33,404 nt of DNA from Pseudomonadota bacterium (GCA_027622495.1 JAQBYL010000003.1:1-33404), one strand, 5' to 3'; shown: positions 8,601 to 17,297, numbered from the stretch's first letter. Notes: a model not told the origin generated them from the sequence alone. Translations and numbers: made by a program.

Positions 8601-10592
8601 ATGTCATCACCTATGGATCGCGCGAATGCACTGCGGGCACTGGCCATGGACGCGGTTGAGAAGGCCGCTTCCGGCCATCCGGGTGCCCCCATGGGCCTTG
8701 CTGATCTTGGCGAAGTACTGTGGCGCGAGGTGCTCAAGCACAATCCGGCATCGCCGAACTGGTGGGATCGCGATCGCCTGGTGCTGTCAAATGGTCACGC
8801 CTCCATGTGGTTGTACGGCTGCCTTTATCTCACCGGTTACGATCTGCACATTGATGATCTGATCAACTTCCGCCAACTCGGCTCTAAAACTGCCGGCCAC
8901 CCGGAATACGGTGAATGCCCCGGTGTTGAAACCACTACCGGTCCGCTGGGCCAGGGGTTCGCCAATGCGGTTGGTTTTGCGCTGGCCGAACAGATGCTCG
9001 GCCGTGAATTCAACACCGAAGACCATCAGGTCATCGATCACCGCACCTGGGTTGTGGTGGGGGATGGCTGTCTCATGGAAGGCATCTCGCACGAAGCGGC
9101 ATCGCTTGCGGGCACCTTAAAGCTTGGCAAGCTGATTGCGCTGTATGACGACAACAACATCTCTATCGACGGCGAAGTCGGTCCCTGGTTCAACGAAGAT
9201 GTTCCGGCTCGCTTTGAAGCCTACGGCTGGCGGGTGATCCGTGATGTCGATGGCCAGGATGCCGACGCCATCAGCGCAGGCCTTAAACTTGCAGTCGTAA
9301 GCGACGGTCGGCCGACACTGGTGTGCGCTCGAACTACCATCGGTTACGGCTCGCCGAATAAGGCCGGCAAAGCGTCTGCTCATGGCGCAGCACTTGGCAG
9401 TGATGAAATTGCCCGGACTCGGCTGGCCCTCAACTGGGGATCCGATCCGTTCGTTGTGCCGCAGAACCTCCTGGACGAATGGTGCGCGCGCGATCGTGGT
9501 GCGGACCTCGAAAATGAGTGGAACGACCGGTTTGATGCTTACGCACAAGCCTACCCGGAACTCGCCACCGAGCTTGCCCGGCGCATGGAGGGTAAGCTGC
9601 CCAGTGGTTGGAACAAACCGATCCGTGACTTTGCCAAACTTACCCAGGCTGCAATCAACAGTGGCGAGAAAGGGGTTGCTGCAGCCACCCGGAAATCATC
9701 GCAGATGTGTCTCAAACCGCTCGGTGAGGCGGTACCGGAACTGTTCGGCGGCTCAGCGGATCTCACCGGCTCAAATCTCACCCGTTGGGAAGGTGCGGCT
9801 GATGATCGGCACATGAGCTTCGGGGTGCGCGAATTCGCCATGTCTGCCATCGGCAATGGTCTGGTCTTGCACGGCGGTATCCGGCCGTTTTCCGGCACCT
9901 TTCTGGTGTTCATGGAATACGCCCGCAATGCGGTAAGGCTCGCGGCGCTGATGCAGATCCCGAACATATTTGTTTACACCCATGATTCTGTCGCTGTTGG
10001 CGAGGATGGACCGACCCACCAGCCCATTGAACAGCTGACCAATCTGCGTACCACGCCGGGTCTGTCTACCTGGCGGCCCTGCGACACAGTTGAAAGTGCG
10101 GTGGCCTGGGAGGCAGCTGTTGCCTCGAAAAAAGCCCCCCATGCGCTGATATTTTCGCGTCAGACCACTCGACCACAAGCGCGTGATGAGGCGACCTTTG
10201 CCGCGATTGCGCGGGGTGGCTATGTACTGGTTGCCGAACACGGTGAACTTGGCGCGGTCATTATGGCCAGCGGCTCAGAAGTTGAACTGGCGGTGGACGC
10301 AGCCGTGGCACTGACCAGCGAGGGGATCGGTGTGCGGGTGGTCTCGATGCCGAACCCGGGTCTCTTTCTGATGCAGGACCAGAGCTATATCGATCAGGTA
10401 CTCCCCCCCGCAATGCGTGCCCGGGTGGCGGTTGAAGCCGGGCACAGCGCTTACTGGTATCGCTTTGTGGGTCTTGACGGTGCGGTTGTCGGGATCGACC
10501 GTTTTGGGGTGTCGGCTCCGGGCGATGAGGCCATGCGGGCCATGGGCATGACGGTTGAGCGGGTTATCGAGGCGGTACATTCCATCCGCTGA
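8601..10592 (+). CDS. tkt: Transketolase
   Basis: Thiamine-diphosphate enzyme of the non-oxidative pentose phosphate pathway that transfers two-carbon ketol units between sugar phosphates. The 663 residues match the bacterial family length. Motifs include SGHPGAPMG near the N-terminus, the ThDP motif starting GDGCLMEG and ending DDNNISIDG, the pyrimidine-domain FGVREFAM segment and the HDSVAVGEDGPTHQPIEQL segment with substrate-contacting His. The ATG at 8601 follows AAAGG at close spacing; an in-frame ATG at 8613 is less likely. The pgk gene follows after 19 nt. A C7 tract at 10403-10409 sits in the reading frame. Confidence 0.97.
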   Translation: MSSPMDRANALRALAMDAVEKAASGHPGAPMGLADLGEVLWREVLKHNPASPNWWDRDRLVLSNGHASMWLYGCLYLTGYDLHIDDLINFRQLGSKTAGHPEYGECPGVETTTGPLGQGFANAVGFALAEQMLGREFNTEDHQVIDHRTWVVVGDGCLMEGISHEAASLAGTLKLGKLIALYDDNNISIDGEVGPWFNEDVPARFEAYGWRVIRDVDGQDADAISAGLKLAVVSDGRPTLVCARTTIGYGSPNKAGKASAHGAALGSDEIARTRLALNWGSDPFVVPQNLLDEWCARDRGADLENEWNDRFDAYAQAYPELATELARRMEGKLPSGWNKPIRDFAKLTQAAINSGEKGVAAATRKSSQMCLKPLGEAVPELFGGSADLTGSNLTRWEGAADDRHMSFGVREFAMSAIGNGLVLHGGIRPFSGTFLVFMEYARNAVRLAALMQIPNIFVYTHDSVAVGEDGPTHQPIEQLTNLRTTPGLSTWRPCDTVESAVAWEAAVASKKAPHALIFSRQTTRPQARDEATFAAIARGGYVLVAEHGELGAVIMASGSEVELAVDAAVALTSEGIGVRVVSMPNPGLFLMQDQSYIDQVLPPAMRARVAVEAGHSAYWYRFVGLDGAVVGIDRFGVSAPGDEAMRAMGMTVERVIEAVHSIR

Positions 10593-10611
10593 CGGGTGAA
10601 AGGAAGTTGTT

Positions 10612-11775
10612 ATGAGCGATTTCATAAGAATGACAGATCTTGAGCTGACCGGTCGGCGGGTGTTGATCCGGCAGGATCTGAATGTGCCGGTCAAGGCCGG
10701 TGTTGTCACAAGCGATGCGCGGATCGATGCCTCGCTGCCCACGCTGGTTAAGGCGCTGGGTGCTGGCGCCAGAGTGATTCTGATGTCACATCTGGGCCGG
10801 CCGGTGGAAGGCAAGTTCGATCCAGCATTCTCACTGCAACCCGTCGCAGACGTTCTGGCCCAGAAGCTTGGCCGGGAGGTGAACCTGATCCGCGACCTCG
10901 ATGCGGTCACGGTTGGCGACGGCGATCTGGTCCTGCTCGAAAACGTGCGCTTTCTTGAAGGCGAAGGCGCTGACGATGAAGGTTTGAGCCGGCGTCTGGC
11001 CGGTTTGTGCGATATCTATGTCATGGACGCGTTTGCCACCGCGCATCGCGCTCAGGCATCCACCCACGGTGTCGCCCGGTTTGCGCCCATCGCCTGTGCC
11101 GGTCCCCTGCTCGCTGAAGAACTCGATGCCCTGGCACAAGCGCTGACCAAACCGGCAAAGCCGCTGATCGCCGTGGTGGGTGGCTCAAAGGTGTCAACCA
11201 AACTGGAAGTCCTCGATTCGCTGGCTTGTCTGGCCGATCAGTTGATCGTAGGGGGCGGGATCGCCAACAATTTTATCGCTGCTGCGGGTTATTCGATCGG
11301 CAAGAGCCTTTATGAGCCGGATCTGGTTGGAGCTGCGGCCCGGATTGCAAGGCAGGTGGATGTGCCCCTGCCGGTGGATGTGATGGTGGCAACTGCCCTC
11401 AATGAGGAAGCACCTGCCATCGTGCGGGCGGTTCATGAAGTGGCAGACGATGAGATGATCCTCGATATCGGTCCGCAGACCGCGCGGCACTATGCGGAGT
11501 TGATCCTCAAAGCGAAGACCATCCTGTGGAACGGACCGTTAGGCGTCTTTGAGTTCGACCAGTTCGGCGAAGGGACCCGGGTAGTGGCCGAAGCCATCGG
11601 GGCGAGCGCAGGATTTTCCATTGCCGGTGGCGGCGACACCCTGGCTGCCATCGACAAATACGCCCTGCGCGAGCAGATATCCTACATCTCCACTGGCGGT
11701 GGGGCGTTTCTCGAATTTGTGGAAGGCAAAACCCTGCCGGCTGTTGCCGTTCTCGCGCAACGCGCGAAAGGTTAA
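10612..11775 (+). CDS. pgk: Phosphoglycerate kinase
   Basis: Glycolytic/gluconeogenic kinase converting 1,3-bisphosphoglycerate and ADP to 3-phosphoglycerate and ATP. The 387 residues are the normal length. Motifs are RQDLNVP, SHLGRP, LENVRFLEGE, DAFATAHRAQAS, GGSKVSTK, WNGPLGVFE and GGGDTLAA. The ATG at 10612 has an AAGGAAG ribosome site 6 nt upstream. It follows tkt closely and is probably cotranscribed with it. The glyceraldehyde-3-phosphate or erythrose-4-phosphate dehydrogenase gene often found between tkt and pgk is absent, and no fba follows. The TAA stop (11773-11775) overlaps the stop of convergent serA inside TTAA. Confidence 0.97.
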   Translation: MSDFIRMTDLELTGRRVLIRQDLNVPVKAGVVTSDARIDASLPTLVKALGAGARVILMSHLGRPVEGKFDPAFSLQPVADVLAQKLGREVNLIRDLDAVTVGDGDLVLLENVRFLEGEGADDEGLSRRLAGLCDIYVMDAFATAHRAQASTHGVARFAPIACAGPLLAEELDALAQALTKPAKPLIAVVGGSKVSTKLEVLDSLACLADQLIVGGGIANNFIAAAGYSIGKSLYEPDLVGAAARIARQVDVPLPVDVMVATALNEEAPAIVRAVHEVADDEMILDIGPQTARHYAELILKAKTILWNGPLGVFEFDQFGEGTRVVAEAIGASAGFSIAGGGDTLAAIDKYALREQISYISTGGGAFLEFVEGKTLPAVAVLAQRAKG

Positions 11776-13010
11776 AAAAGCACCCGCGTACGGATCGTTC
11801 CCGGCACCTCGGTCAGGCGATCGAGGGCGGTACTCGAATACTCGGCATCCACATCCATCACCACATAGCCAATCGTCGAATTGGTCTGCAGATACTGCGC
11901 TGAGATGTTGATACCGGCTTCCGAAACCACCTGGTTGATGGCGCTGAGCACGCCCGGAACGTTGTGATGGATGTGCAGCAGGCGGTGTTTGTTGTCCTGT
12001 TCGGGAAGCGTGACCTGCGGAAAATTGACGGCCGAAAGGGTCGACCCGTTGTCGCTGTAACGAATGAGCTTCTCAGAGACTTCGATCCCGATATTCACCT
12101 GCGCCTCAAGCGTGCTGCCACCGATGTGCGGGGTGAGAAGGGTGTTCGGCTTGCCGATCAGGGGTGAAGCGAAAGGATCATCGTTGGACCCGGGCTCATG
12201 CGGAAAAACGTCAATGGCCGCGCCGAGCAGCTGACCCGCCAGCAGGCGTTCGCCCAGCGCATCGAGGTCCACCACGTTACCGCGGCTTGCGTTGATGAAG
12301 ACGGCGGTGGGTTTCATCAACGCAAGCTCAAGTGCGCCGATCATGTTGCGGGTTTGCTCGGTTGCCGGCACATGCAGCGAAACCACGTCGCTGAGTTTGA
12401 GCAGTTCTGCCAGATTGGCGACCTGGTGGGCGTTGCCGAGATTGAGTTTTTTAACGCTGTCATGAAACACCACCCGCATCCCCAGCGCCTCTGCCAGCAC
12501 GCCGAGCTGAGCGCCGATGTTGCCGTAGCCGATCACACCGAGCGTCTTGCCGCGGACTTCGAAGGATGCTCTCGCTGACTTCTGCCAGATCCCCTGGTGC
12601 ATCTGCAAGGACTTCTGCGGTACACCGCGCAGCAGCAGGATGGCTTCGGCCAGAACCAGTTCCGCGACGCTGCGGGTGTTGGAAAACGGCGCGTTGAATA
12701 CCGGTATGCCACTGATGGCTGCACACCCCAGCTCCACCTGATTGGTCCCGATGCAGTAACAGCCCACCGCCATTAACCGGCGCGCCGCGGCCAGGCACCT
12801 GGCGTTGAGTTGAGAGCGGGAGCGCAGACCCAGAACATGCACATCACTGATTGCATCACACAGCTCATCACCGCTCAGCGCATGGCTTAACTCGGTGATG
12901 TTGCTGTAGCCGTGTTCGCGGAAACTGTTGACCGCCGAGGCGTGCACGCCTTCGAGCAGCAGAATCCTGATTTTGGCTTTGTCGAACGAGGTCTGTGTCA
13001 GTTGCGTCAA
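11772..13010 (-). CDS. serA: D-3-phosphoglycerate dehydrogenase
   Basis: NAD-dependent first enzyme of serine synthesis, oxidising 3-phosphoglycerate to 3-phosphohydroxypyruvate; SerA can also reduce 2-oxoglutarate to D-2-hydroxyglutarate. It closely follows the E. coli SerA pattern: GTNQV, NAPFSNTRSVAEL, Rossmann GYGNIGAQLG, LHVPATEQT, NASRGNVVD, IDVFPHEP, catalytic-region TPHIGGSTLEAQ and SDNGSTLSAVNFP, then a C-terminal ACT domain (HIHHNVPGVLSAIN) that senses L-serine in the family. The start chosen is a TTG at 13010 with GGAG about 10 nt upstream. It gives 412 residues beside E. coli's 410. A GTG at 13127 would add 39 unconserved residues across the divergent promoter region. It pairs divergently with a 2-hydroxyglutarate dehydrogenase-type oxidase. 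Confidence 0.94.
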   Translation of the reverse strand: MTQLTQTSFDKAKIRILLLEGVHASAVNSFREHGYSNITELSHALSGDELCDAISDVHVLGLRSRSQLNARCLAAARRLMAVGCYCIGTNQVELGCAAISGIPVFNAPFSNTRSVAELVLAEAILLLRGVPQKSLQMHQGIWQKSARASFEVRGKTLGVIGYGNIGAQLGVLAEALGMRVVFHDSVKKLNLGNAHQVANLAELLKLSDVVSLHVPATEQTRNMIGALELALMKPTAVFINASRGNVVDLDALGERLLAGQLLGAAIDVFPHEPGSNDDPFASPLIGKPNTLLTPHIGGSTLEAQVNIGIEVSEKLIRYSDNGSTLSAVNFPQVTLPEQDNKHRLLHIHHNVPGVLSAINQVVSEAGINISAQYLQTNSTIGYVVMDVDAEYSSTALDRLTEVPGTIRTRVLF

Positions 13011-13100
13011 AGTTAATGTGCTCCAAGGAAATTCAATGCCTCGGCAACAGAGCTCCTCAAACGGATCCGCTGAAACAGATGGCCTGCGAAAAAAGCCGCT

Positions 13101-13106
13101 TATACT
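13101..13106 (+). promoter_or_regulatory. Putative -10 element for the FAD oxidase gene
   Basis: TATACT matches the sigma-70 -10 consensus closely (TATAAT) and lies about 42 nt before the ATG at 13148. No good -35 hexamer is found at 16-18 nt spacing, so this is a half-supported promoter. It lies between the divergent serA and the oxidase gene. Confidence 0.35.
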
Positions 13107-13147
13107 AGCAGCTGGTTCTTCTGACACTTAAGAGCGCGATAAGGAAA

Positions 13148-14515
13148 ATGCATCAAGGCCTGGATGAATTGTTTTCACCTGCTCAGGTGAGCCGCGATCC
13201 TGCGGACCTGGCCGTGTGGGGTCGGGACTGGACCACCAGTTACCCGGCCAACGCCACTGCGGTGGTATTTCCAAAGACCATCGATGAGGTGGTCGGTCTG
13301 GTAAAACTCGCCAACCGTGAACGTCTCAGTCTGGTTCCGTCTGGTGGCAGGACTGGGCTTTCCGGTGGTGCGGTGGCAAGCAATGGCGAGATCGTGGTGT
13401 CGTTCGACAAGATGAACCAGATTATCGGCTTCAATCCCGCGGATCGGCTGGTGACCTGTCAGCCGGGTCTCGTGACGGCAAACCTGCAGGCGTTCGCGAG
13501 GGCCAAGGGTCTTTTCTATCCTGTGGACTTTGCCTCCAGTGGCTCAAGCCAGATCGGTGGCAACATTGCGACCAACGCCGGTGGTATCAAGGTGATCCGC
13601 TATGGTCTGACCCGCGACTGGATTGCCGGTTGCCGGGTTGTGACGGGATCAGGAGAGTTGATCGACTGCAACCACGGGCTGATCAAGAACGCCACTGGTT
13701 ATGACCTCAGGCATCTGTTCATCGGCTCGGAAGGAACGCTCGGTTTCATCGTCGAAGCGGATGTCCGGTTGACAGCCCCCCCCGAACCGCAGCGGGTAAT
13801 GGTGCTTGGCGTGCCGGTGTTCCGCGACATACTGAAAGTTCTGGCGGCGTTTCAAGACAAGCTCACGCTTTCTGCATTCGAGTTCTTTTCCGATCTGGCC
13901 CTCACAAAGGTCCGCGCCCACCGCGATCTGCAAAGCCCGCTCAGCTCGCCCTGTCCGTTCTATGCGCTGGTGGAATTTGATGAAAGTTCGCTGCCTGCCG
14001 CAGAAGCTGTGTTTGAAGCGACCGTCGAAGCCGGTTGGGTGGTGGACGGTGTGCTGAGCCAGAGTGAAGCGCAGGCGGCAGCGTTATGGCAGTTGCGCGA
14101 GGGCATATCGGAGAGCATCGCGGCATATAAACCTTATAAAAACGATCTGGCCGTACGGATCAGCGATATGCCGGATTTTCTTGACGACGTTGATGCGCTT
14201 GTCAGCAGGAGCTATCCGGATTTTGAAGTGTGCTGGTACGGGCACATCGGCGATGGCAACCTGCATCTGAACATCCTGAAACCAGCAGACTTACCCCTCG
14301 ATCAGTTTAATGCGCGCTGTCATGAAATCAGCCCCACTGTTTTTGATCTGGTGGCACAACGCAATGGCAGCATTTCTGCCGAGCACGGTGTCGGGTTGTT
14401 GAAGCGGGACTTTCTCGACTATTCGCGAAGCTCAGGCGAACTTGGCCTCATGCGGTCATTGAAGAACGTGTTTGATCCGAACGGAATCATGAATCCGGGC
14501 AAGCTATTGAAGTAG
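13148..14515 (+). CDS. FAD-linked oxidase, probable D-2-hydroxyglutarate dehydrogenase
   Basis: A 455-residue member of the GlcD/D2HGDH/D-lactate dehydrogenase flavoprotein family. The FAD-binding PCMH-type domain carries PSGGRTGLSGG and ASSGSSQIGGNIATNAGG, then the YGLTRDWI segment. The C-terminal cap domain has the metal-site motif HIGDGNLHLN and the family signature SAEHGVGLLKR. The sequence alone does not separate the D-2-hydroxyglutarate, D-lactate and glycolate subtypes. Divergent adjacency to serA favours D-2-hydroxyglutarate dehydrogenase, which in Pseudomonas recycles the D-2-hydroxyglutarate formed by SerA to 2-oxoglutarate. AAGG lies close upstream of the ATG. The stop overlaps convergent rpiA by 12 nt. 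A C8 tract occurs at 13776-13783. Confidence 0.88.
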   Translation: MHQGLDELFSPAQVSRDPADLAVWGRDWTTSYPANATAVVFPKTIDEVVGLVKLANRERLSLVPSGGRTGLSGGAVASNGEIVVSFDKMNQIIGFNPADRLVTCQPGLVTANLQAFARAKGLFYPVDFASSGSSQIGGNIATNAGGIKVIRYGLTRDWIAGCRVVTGSGELIDCNHGLIKNATGYDLRHLFIGSEGTLGFIVEADVRLTAPPEPQRVMVLGVPVFRDILKVLAAFQDKLTLSAFEFFSDLALTKVRAHRDLQSPLSSPCPFYALVEFDESSLPAAEAVFEATVEAGWVVDGVLSQSEAQAAALWQLREGISESIAAYKPYKNDLAVRISDMPDFLDDVDALVSRSYPDFEVCWYGHIGDGNLHLNILKPADLPLDQFNARCHEISPTVFDLVAQRNGSISAEHGVGLLKRDFLDYSRSSGELGLMRSLKNVFDPNGIMNPGKLLK

Positions 14516-15169
14516 CCTGACGCCGGTTGCGGACGCAATCAGCACCCGGTGTGCAGCCTGGGCGGCGAAGAGACCGTTACACACCACCCCCACGATGTTG
14601 TTGAGACGTTGCTCCATCTCCACGGGGTCGGTAATGGCGAGATCGTGCACGCCGAGGATCAGATTGCCGTTGTCGGTCAACCCCTCACGCAGTTCAGGTG
14701 CCCCACCAAGCTCAACGATGGCCCGTGCGACCAGACCACGCGCCATGGGTATGACTTCCACAGGCAGCGGGTAACGGCCGAGCACATCGACTACTTTACC
14801 CTCGTCCACAATGCAGACGAATTCATCGCTTGCGGCGGCGACGATCTTCTCACGGGTGAGTGCGCCCCCGCCGCCTTTGATCAGTTGCCTTGCCCCGTTC
14901 ACCTCGTCTGCACCATCAACGTAAACGGTTACTTCGGCTACCGAGTTGAGATCGAGCACCGAGATGCCGTGTTCGGTTAACCGCCGTGTACTGTCTTCGC
15001 TGCTTGATACGCAAGCATCAAACAGGTGGCGGATATCTGCCAGGGCATCAATAAAATAGTTGGTTGTGCTGCCTGTGCCCACACCGACAATGCTCCTGGT
15101 GGTGAGCTTTGGCCGGATGTAGTCGATGGCCGCGAGGGCGGCACTGCGTTTCAGGTCATCTTGCGCCAT
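14504..15169 (-). CDS. rpiA: Ribose-5-phosphate isomerase A
   Basis: Interconverts ribose 5-phosphate and ribulose 5-phosphate in the pentose phosphate pathway. The 221 residues match E. coli RpiA in length. Signatures are VGVGTGSTTNYFID (phosphate loop), SSEDSTRRL, the catalytic segment DGADEVN and KGGGGALTREKI, with VPVE-like LPVEVIPMA. It diverges from ilvA with about 67 bp between the starts and converges on the FAD oxidase gene with a 12-nt overlap. It complements tkt of the same pathway elsewhere in the window, but on a separate transcript. Confidence 0.96.
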   Translation of the reverse strand: MAQDDLKRSAALAAIDYIRPKLTTRSIVGVGTGSTTNYFIDALADIRHLFDACVSSSEDSTRRLTEHGISVLDLNSVAEVTVYVDGADEVNGARQLIKGGGGALTREKIVAAASDEFVCIVDEGKVVDVLGRYPLPVEVIPMARGLVARAIVELGGAPELREGLTDNGNLILGVHDLAITDPVEMEQRLNNIVGVVCNGLFAAQAAHRVLIASATGVRLLQ

Positions 15170-15236
15170 ACTCTTGTTTCGTTACCTCACCCTTTGTGTC
15201 CGCTGCGGCCGATTCTGCAGGCTCAAGAAGAAATTT

Positions 15237-16766
15237 ATGCCCAGACTGATGTTGGAAAAATACGTAAAAAAAATCCTCGGCTCCTCGGTGTATGCCGTCG
15301 CCATTGAATCGCCTCTGCAACCGGCCCCCATCTTATCGCAACGGCTCAACCATCGCGTCATGGTTAAGCGGGAAGATATGCAGCCGGTCTACTCCTTCAA
15401 GCTCCGAGGGGCCTATAACAAGATTGCACAATTGAACGCCAGTGATCGGGCGCGCGGTGTGATCACTGCCTCGGCCGGAAACCATGCTCAAGGGGTTGCG
15501 CTGGCAGCAGCCCGACTCAACATCAAAGCCCACATTGTGATGGGCCGCAACACGCCCAGCATCAAGATCAACGCGGTGCGAAGTCTCGGTGCCAGGGTGA
15601 TCCTCTTTGGGGATGCCTATGATGAAGCCTCAGATCACGCATCGCAGCTTGAGCGCGAACACGGCTACATCTATGTGCATCCTTACGATGATATCGATGT
15701 GATCGCCGGGCAAGGCACGGTGGGCATGGAGATCATGAACCAGCACGCCGGCCTGCCCGACGCGATCTTCGTGCCGGTGGGGGGGGGAGGTTTGATCGCA
15801 GGGATCGGTGCCTACGTGAAATACCTGGCGCCCAAGGTTCGGATTATCGGTGTTGAATCAGAAGGCTCGGCCTGTCTGTCGGCGGCACTGAAGGCGGGCA
15901 GAAGAGTAAAGCTGCCCTACGAAACCCTGGACCTTTTCGCCGACGGTGTGTCAGTTGCCCAGGTAGGAAAAGAAAATTTCAAAGTGGCCAGAGCTTGTGT
16001 GGATCAGGTGATCACAGTCAGCACAGATGAGATTTGTGCCGCGATCAAAGATCTTTTCGACGACACCCGTTCGGTGGCTGAGCCTTCCGGTGCACTGGCG
16101 CTGGCGGGGTTGAAAAAATATGCGGCAACAACGTCTGCAACCAATGAAAAGCTGGTCGCGGTCGTCAGCGGGGCCAACGTTAATTTCGATCGTCTGCGGC
16201 ACATATCAGAGCGCGCCGAAGTGGGCGAGCATCGTGAGATTGTCCTCGGTGTGACGATCCCGGAAGAGCGCGGCAGTTTCCGGCGTTTCTGCATGACGCT
16301 CGGCAAACACTCGGTAACAGAATTCAACTACCGTTATGCCGGTGACGATGCGGCCCACGTTTATGTCGGTCTGCAAATCTCCGCGGCGTCCGATCGTGAA
16401 CGAGTAAATGCCGATCTGAGCGCCGCAGGTTATGCATGCGCCGACATGACAGACAACGAAACCGCCAAACTGCATGTGCGGCATATGGTGGGTGGCCGCA
16501 GCCTTGCGGCAAAACCCGAGTTGCTGTTCCGATTTGAATTCCCGGAGCGCCCGGGTGCCCTGCTGCGCTTTTTAAGCGGGCTCGGCAGCCACTGGAACAT
16601 CACCGTGTTTCACTATCGAAACCACGGCTCTGCCTGGGGTCGTGTGCTGGTGGGCTTTGAAGCGCAGGTCAGCGATCGAAAAAACTTGAGGCAGTACCTC
16701 GACCGGATTGGTTATCGCTACACAGAAGAGACCGACAATCCGGCTTACCTTCTGTTCCTGCGCTGA
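15237..16766 (+). CDS. ilvA: Threonine dehydratase (biosynthetic)
   Basis: PLP enzyme deaminating threonine to 2-oxobutyrate, the entry to isoleucine synthesis. The ATG at 15237 gives 509 residues (E. coli IlvA 514) and puts the conserved VKREDMQPVYSFKLRGAYNK at the expected distance, with the PLP lysine in SFKLRG. Further motifs are SAGNHAQGVA, the phosphate-binding PVGGGGLIAG loop and SGANVNFD. The C-terminal region, about 180 residues, is the tandem ACT-like regulatory domain that binds isoleucine/valine in this family. An upstream in-frame start at 15126 would add 37 unconserved residues overlapping divergent rpiA and is rejected. A G9 run (15779-15787) encodes the PLP-binding glycine loop. 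The stop abuts the convergent def stop with no gap. Confidence 0.95.
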   Translation: MPRLMLEKYVKKILGSSVYAVAIESPLQPAPILSQRLNHRVMVKREDMQPVYSFKLRGAYNKIAQLNASDRARGVITASAGNHAQGVALAAARLNIKAHIVMGRNTPSIKINAVRSLGARVILFGDAYDEASDHASQLEREHGYIYVHPYDDIDVIAGQGTVGMEIMNQHAGLPDAIFVPVGGGGLIAGIGAYVKYLAPKVRIIGVESEGSACLSAALKAGRRVKLPYETLDLFADGVSVAQVGKENFKVARACVDQVITVSTDEICAAIKDLFDDTRSVAEPSGALALAGLKKYAATTSATNEKLVAVVSGANVNFDRLRHISERAEVGEHREIVLGVTIPEERGSFRRFCMTLGKHSVTEFNYRYAGDDAAHVYVGLQISAASDRERVNADLSAAGYACADMTDNETAKLHVRHMVGGRSLAAKPELLFRFEFPERPGALLRFLSGLGSHWNITVFHYRNHGSAWGRVLVGFEAQVSDRKNLRQYLDRIGYRYTEETDNPAYLLFLR

Positions 16767-17297
16767 CTACTCGCCAAAGCGCGCCAGTTCCGCATCAAAG
16801 CTGAGCTTTGCCATGTCGGTAATGCGATCGATGTAGAGCTTGCCGTCCAGGTGATCGAACTCGTGCTGAAACACCGTGGCCAGAAAACCGTTGAGCTCGA
16901 TTGAGCGACTTTCGTTTTGCAGTGTGGTGTAGTCCACCCGAACGTGTTGTGGTCGTTCGACATAGCCGCGTAAACCAGGCACCGAAAGACAGCCTTCCCA
17001 GAACCCGGCGGTCTGCGGATCCAGCACGTGGATCAGCGGATTGATGAATACTTCGAGCGGCATCTGTGGCAGTTCACCGTAACGACTGGGACCACCGTCG
17101 ATTTCAATCACAGCAAGGCGAATCGGCACGTTGACCTGCGGCGCGGCGAGACCGACACCGCCGTAATCGTGCAGCGTTTCGATCATGTCTTCGACCAGAT
17201 CTGCGACCTCATCGCTTGCGATTTCCTGAGTGGTCAGGCTGCGTGACACCTGACGCAGTGTCGGGTGCCCCATGCGGATGATTCTGCGAACTGCCAT
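16767..17297 (-). CDS. def: Peptide deformylase
   Basis: Metalloenzyme that removes the N-formyl group from nascent proteins. The 176-residue form starting at ATG 17297 (MAVRRIIRMGHPTLR) matches the family N-terminus; an upstream start at 17381 would add 28 residues overlapping fau and is rejected. All three motifs are intact: GVGLAAPQV, EGCLSVPG with the metal Cys, and QHEFDHLDG with the two metal His and catalytic Glu. It follows fau by about 80 nt on the same strand. It is not in the usual def-fmt pair, so the cell may hold another deformylase beside fmt. Both it and fau deal with formyl groups, which may or may not be meaningful. Confidence 0.95.
   Translation of the reverse strand: MAVRRIIRMGHPTLRQVSRSLTTQEIASDEVADLVEDMIETLHDYGGVGLAAPQVNVPIRLAVIEIDGGPSRYGELPQMPLEVFINPLIHVLDPQTAGFWEGCLSVPGLRGYVERPQHVRVDYTTLQNESRSIELNGFLATVFQHEFDHLDGKLYIDRITDMAKLSFDAELARFGE

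Noticed and set aside
15126..15236. N-terminal extension of ilvA
   Set aside because: It overlaps the divergent rpiA 5' end, is not conserved in threonine dehydratases, and the 15237 start gives the family length.
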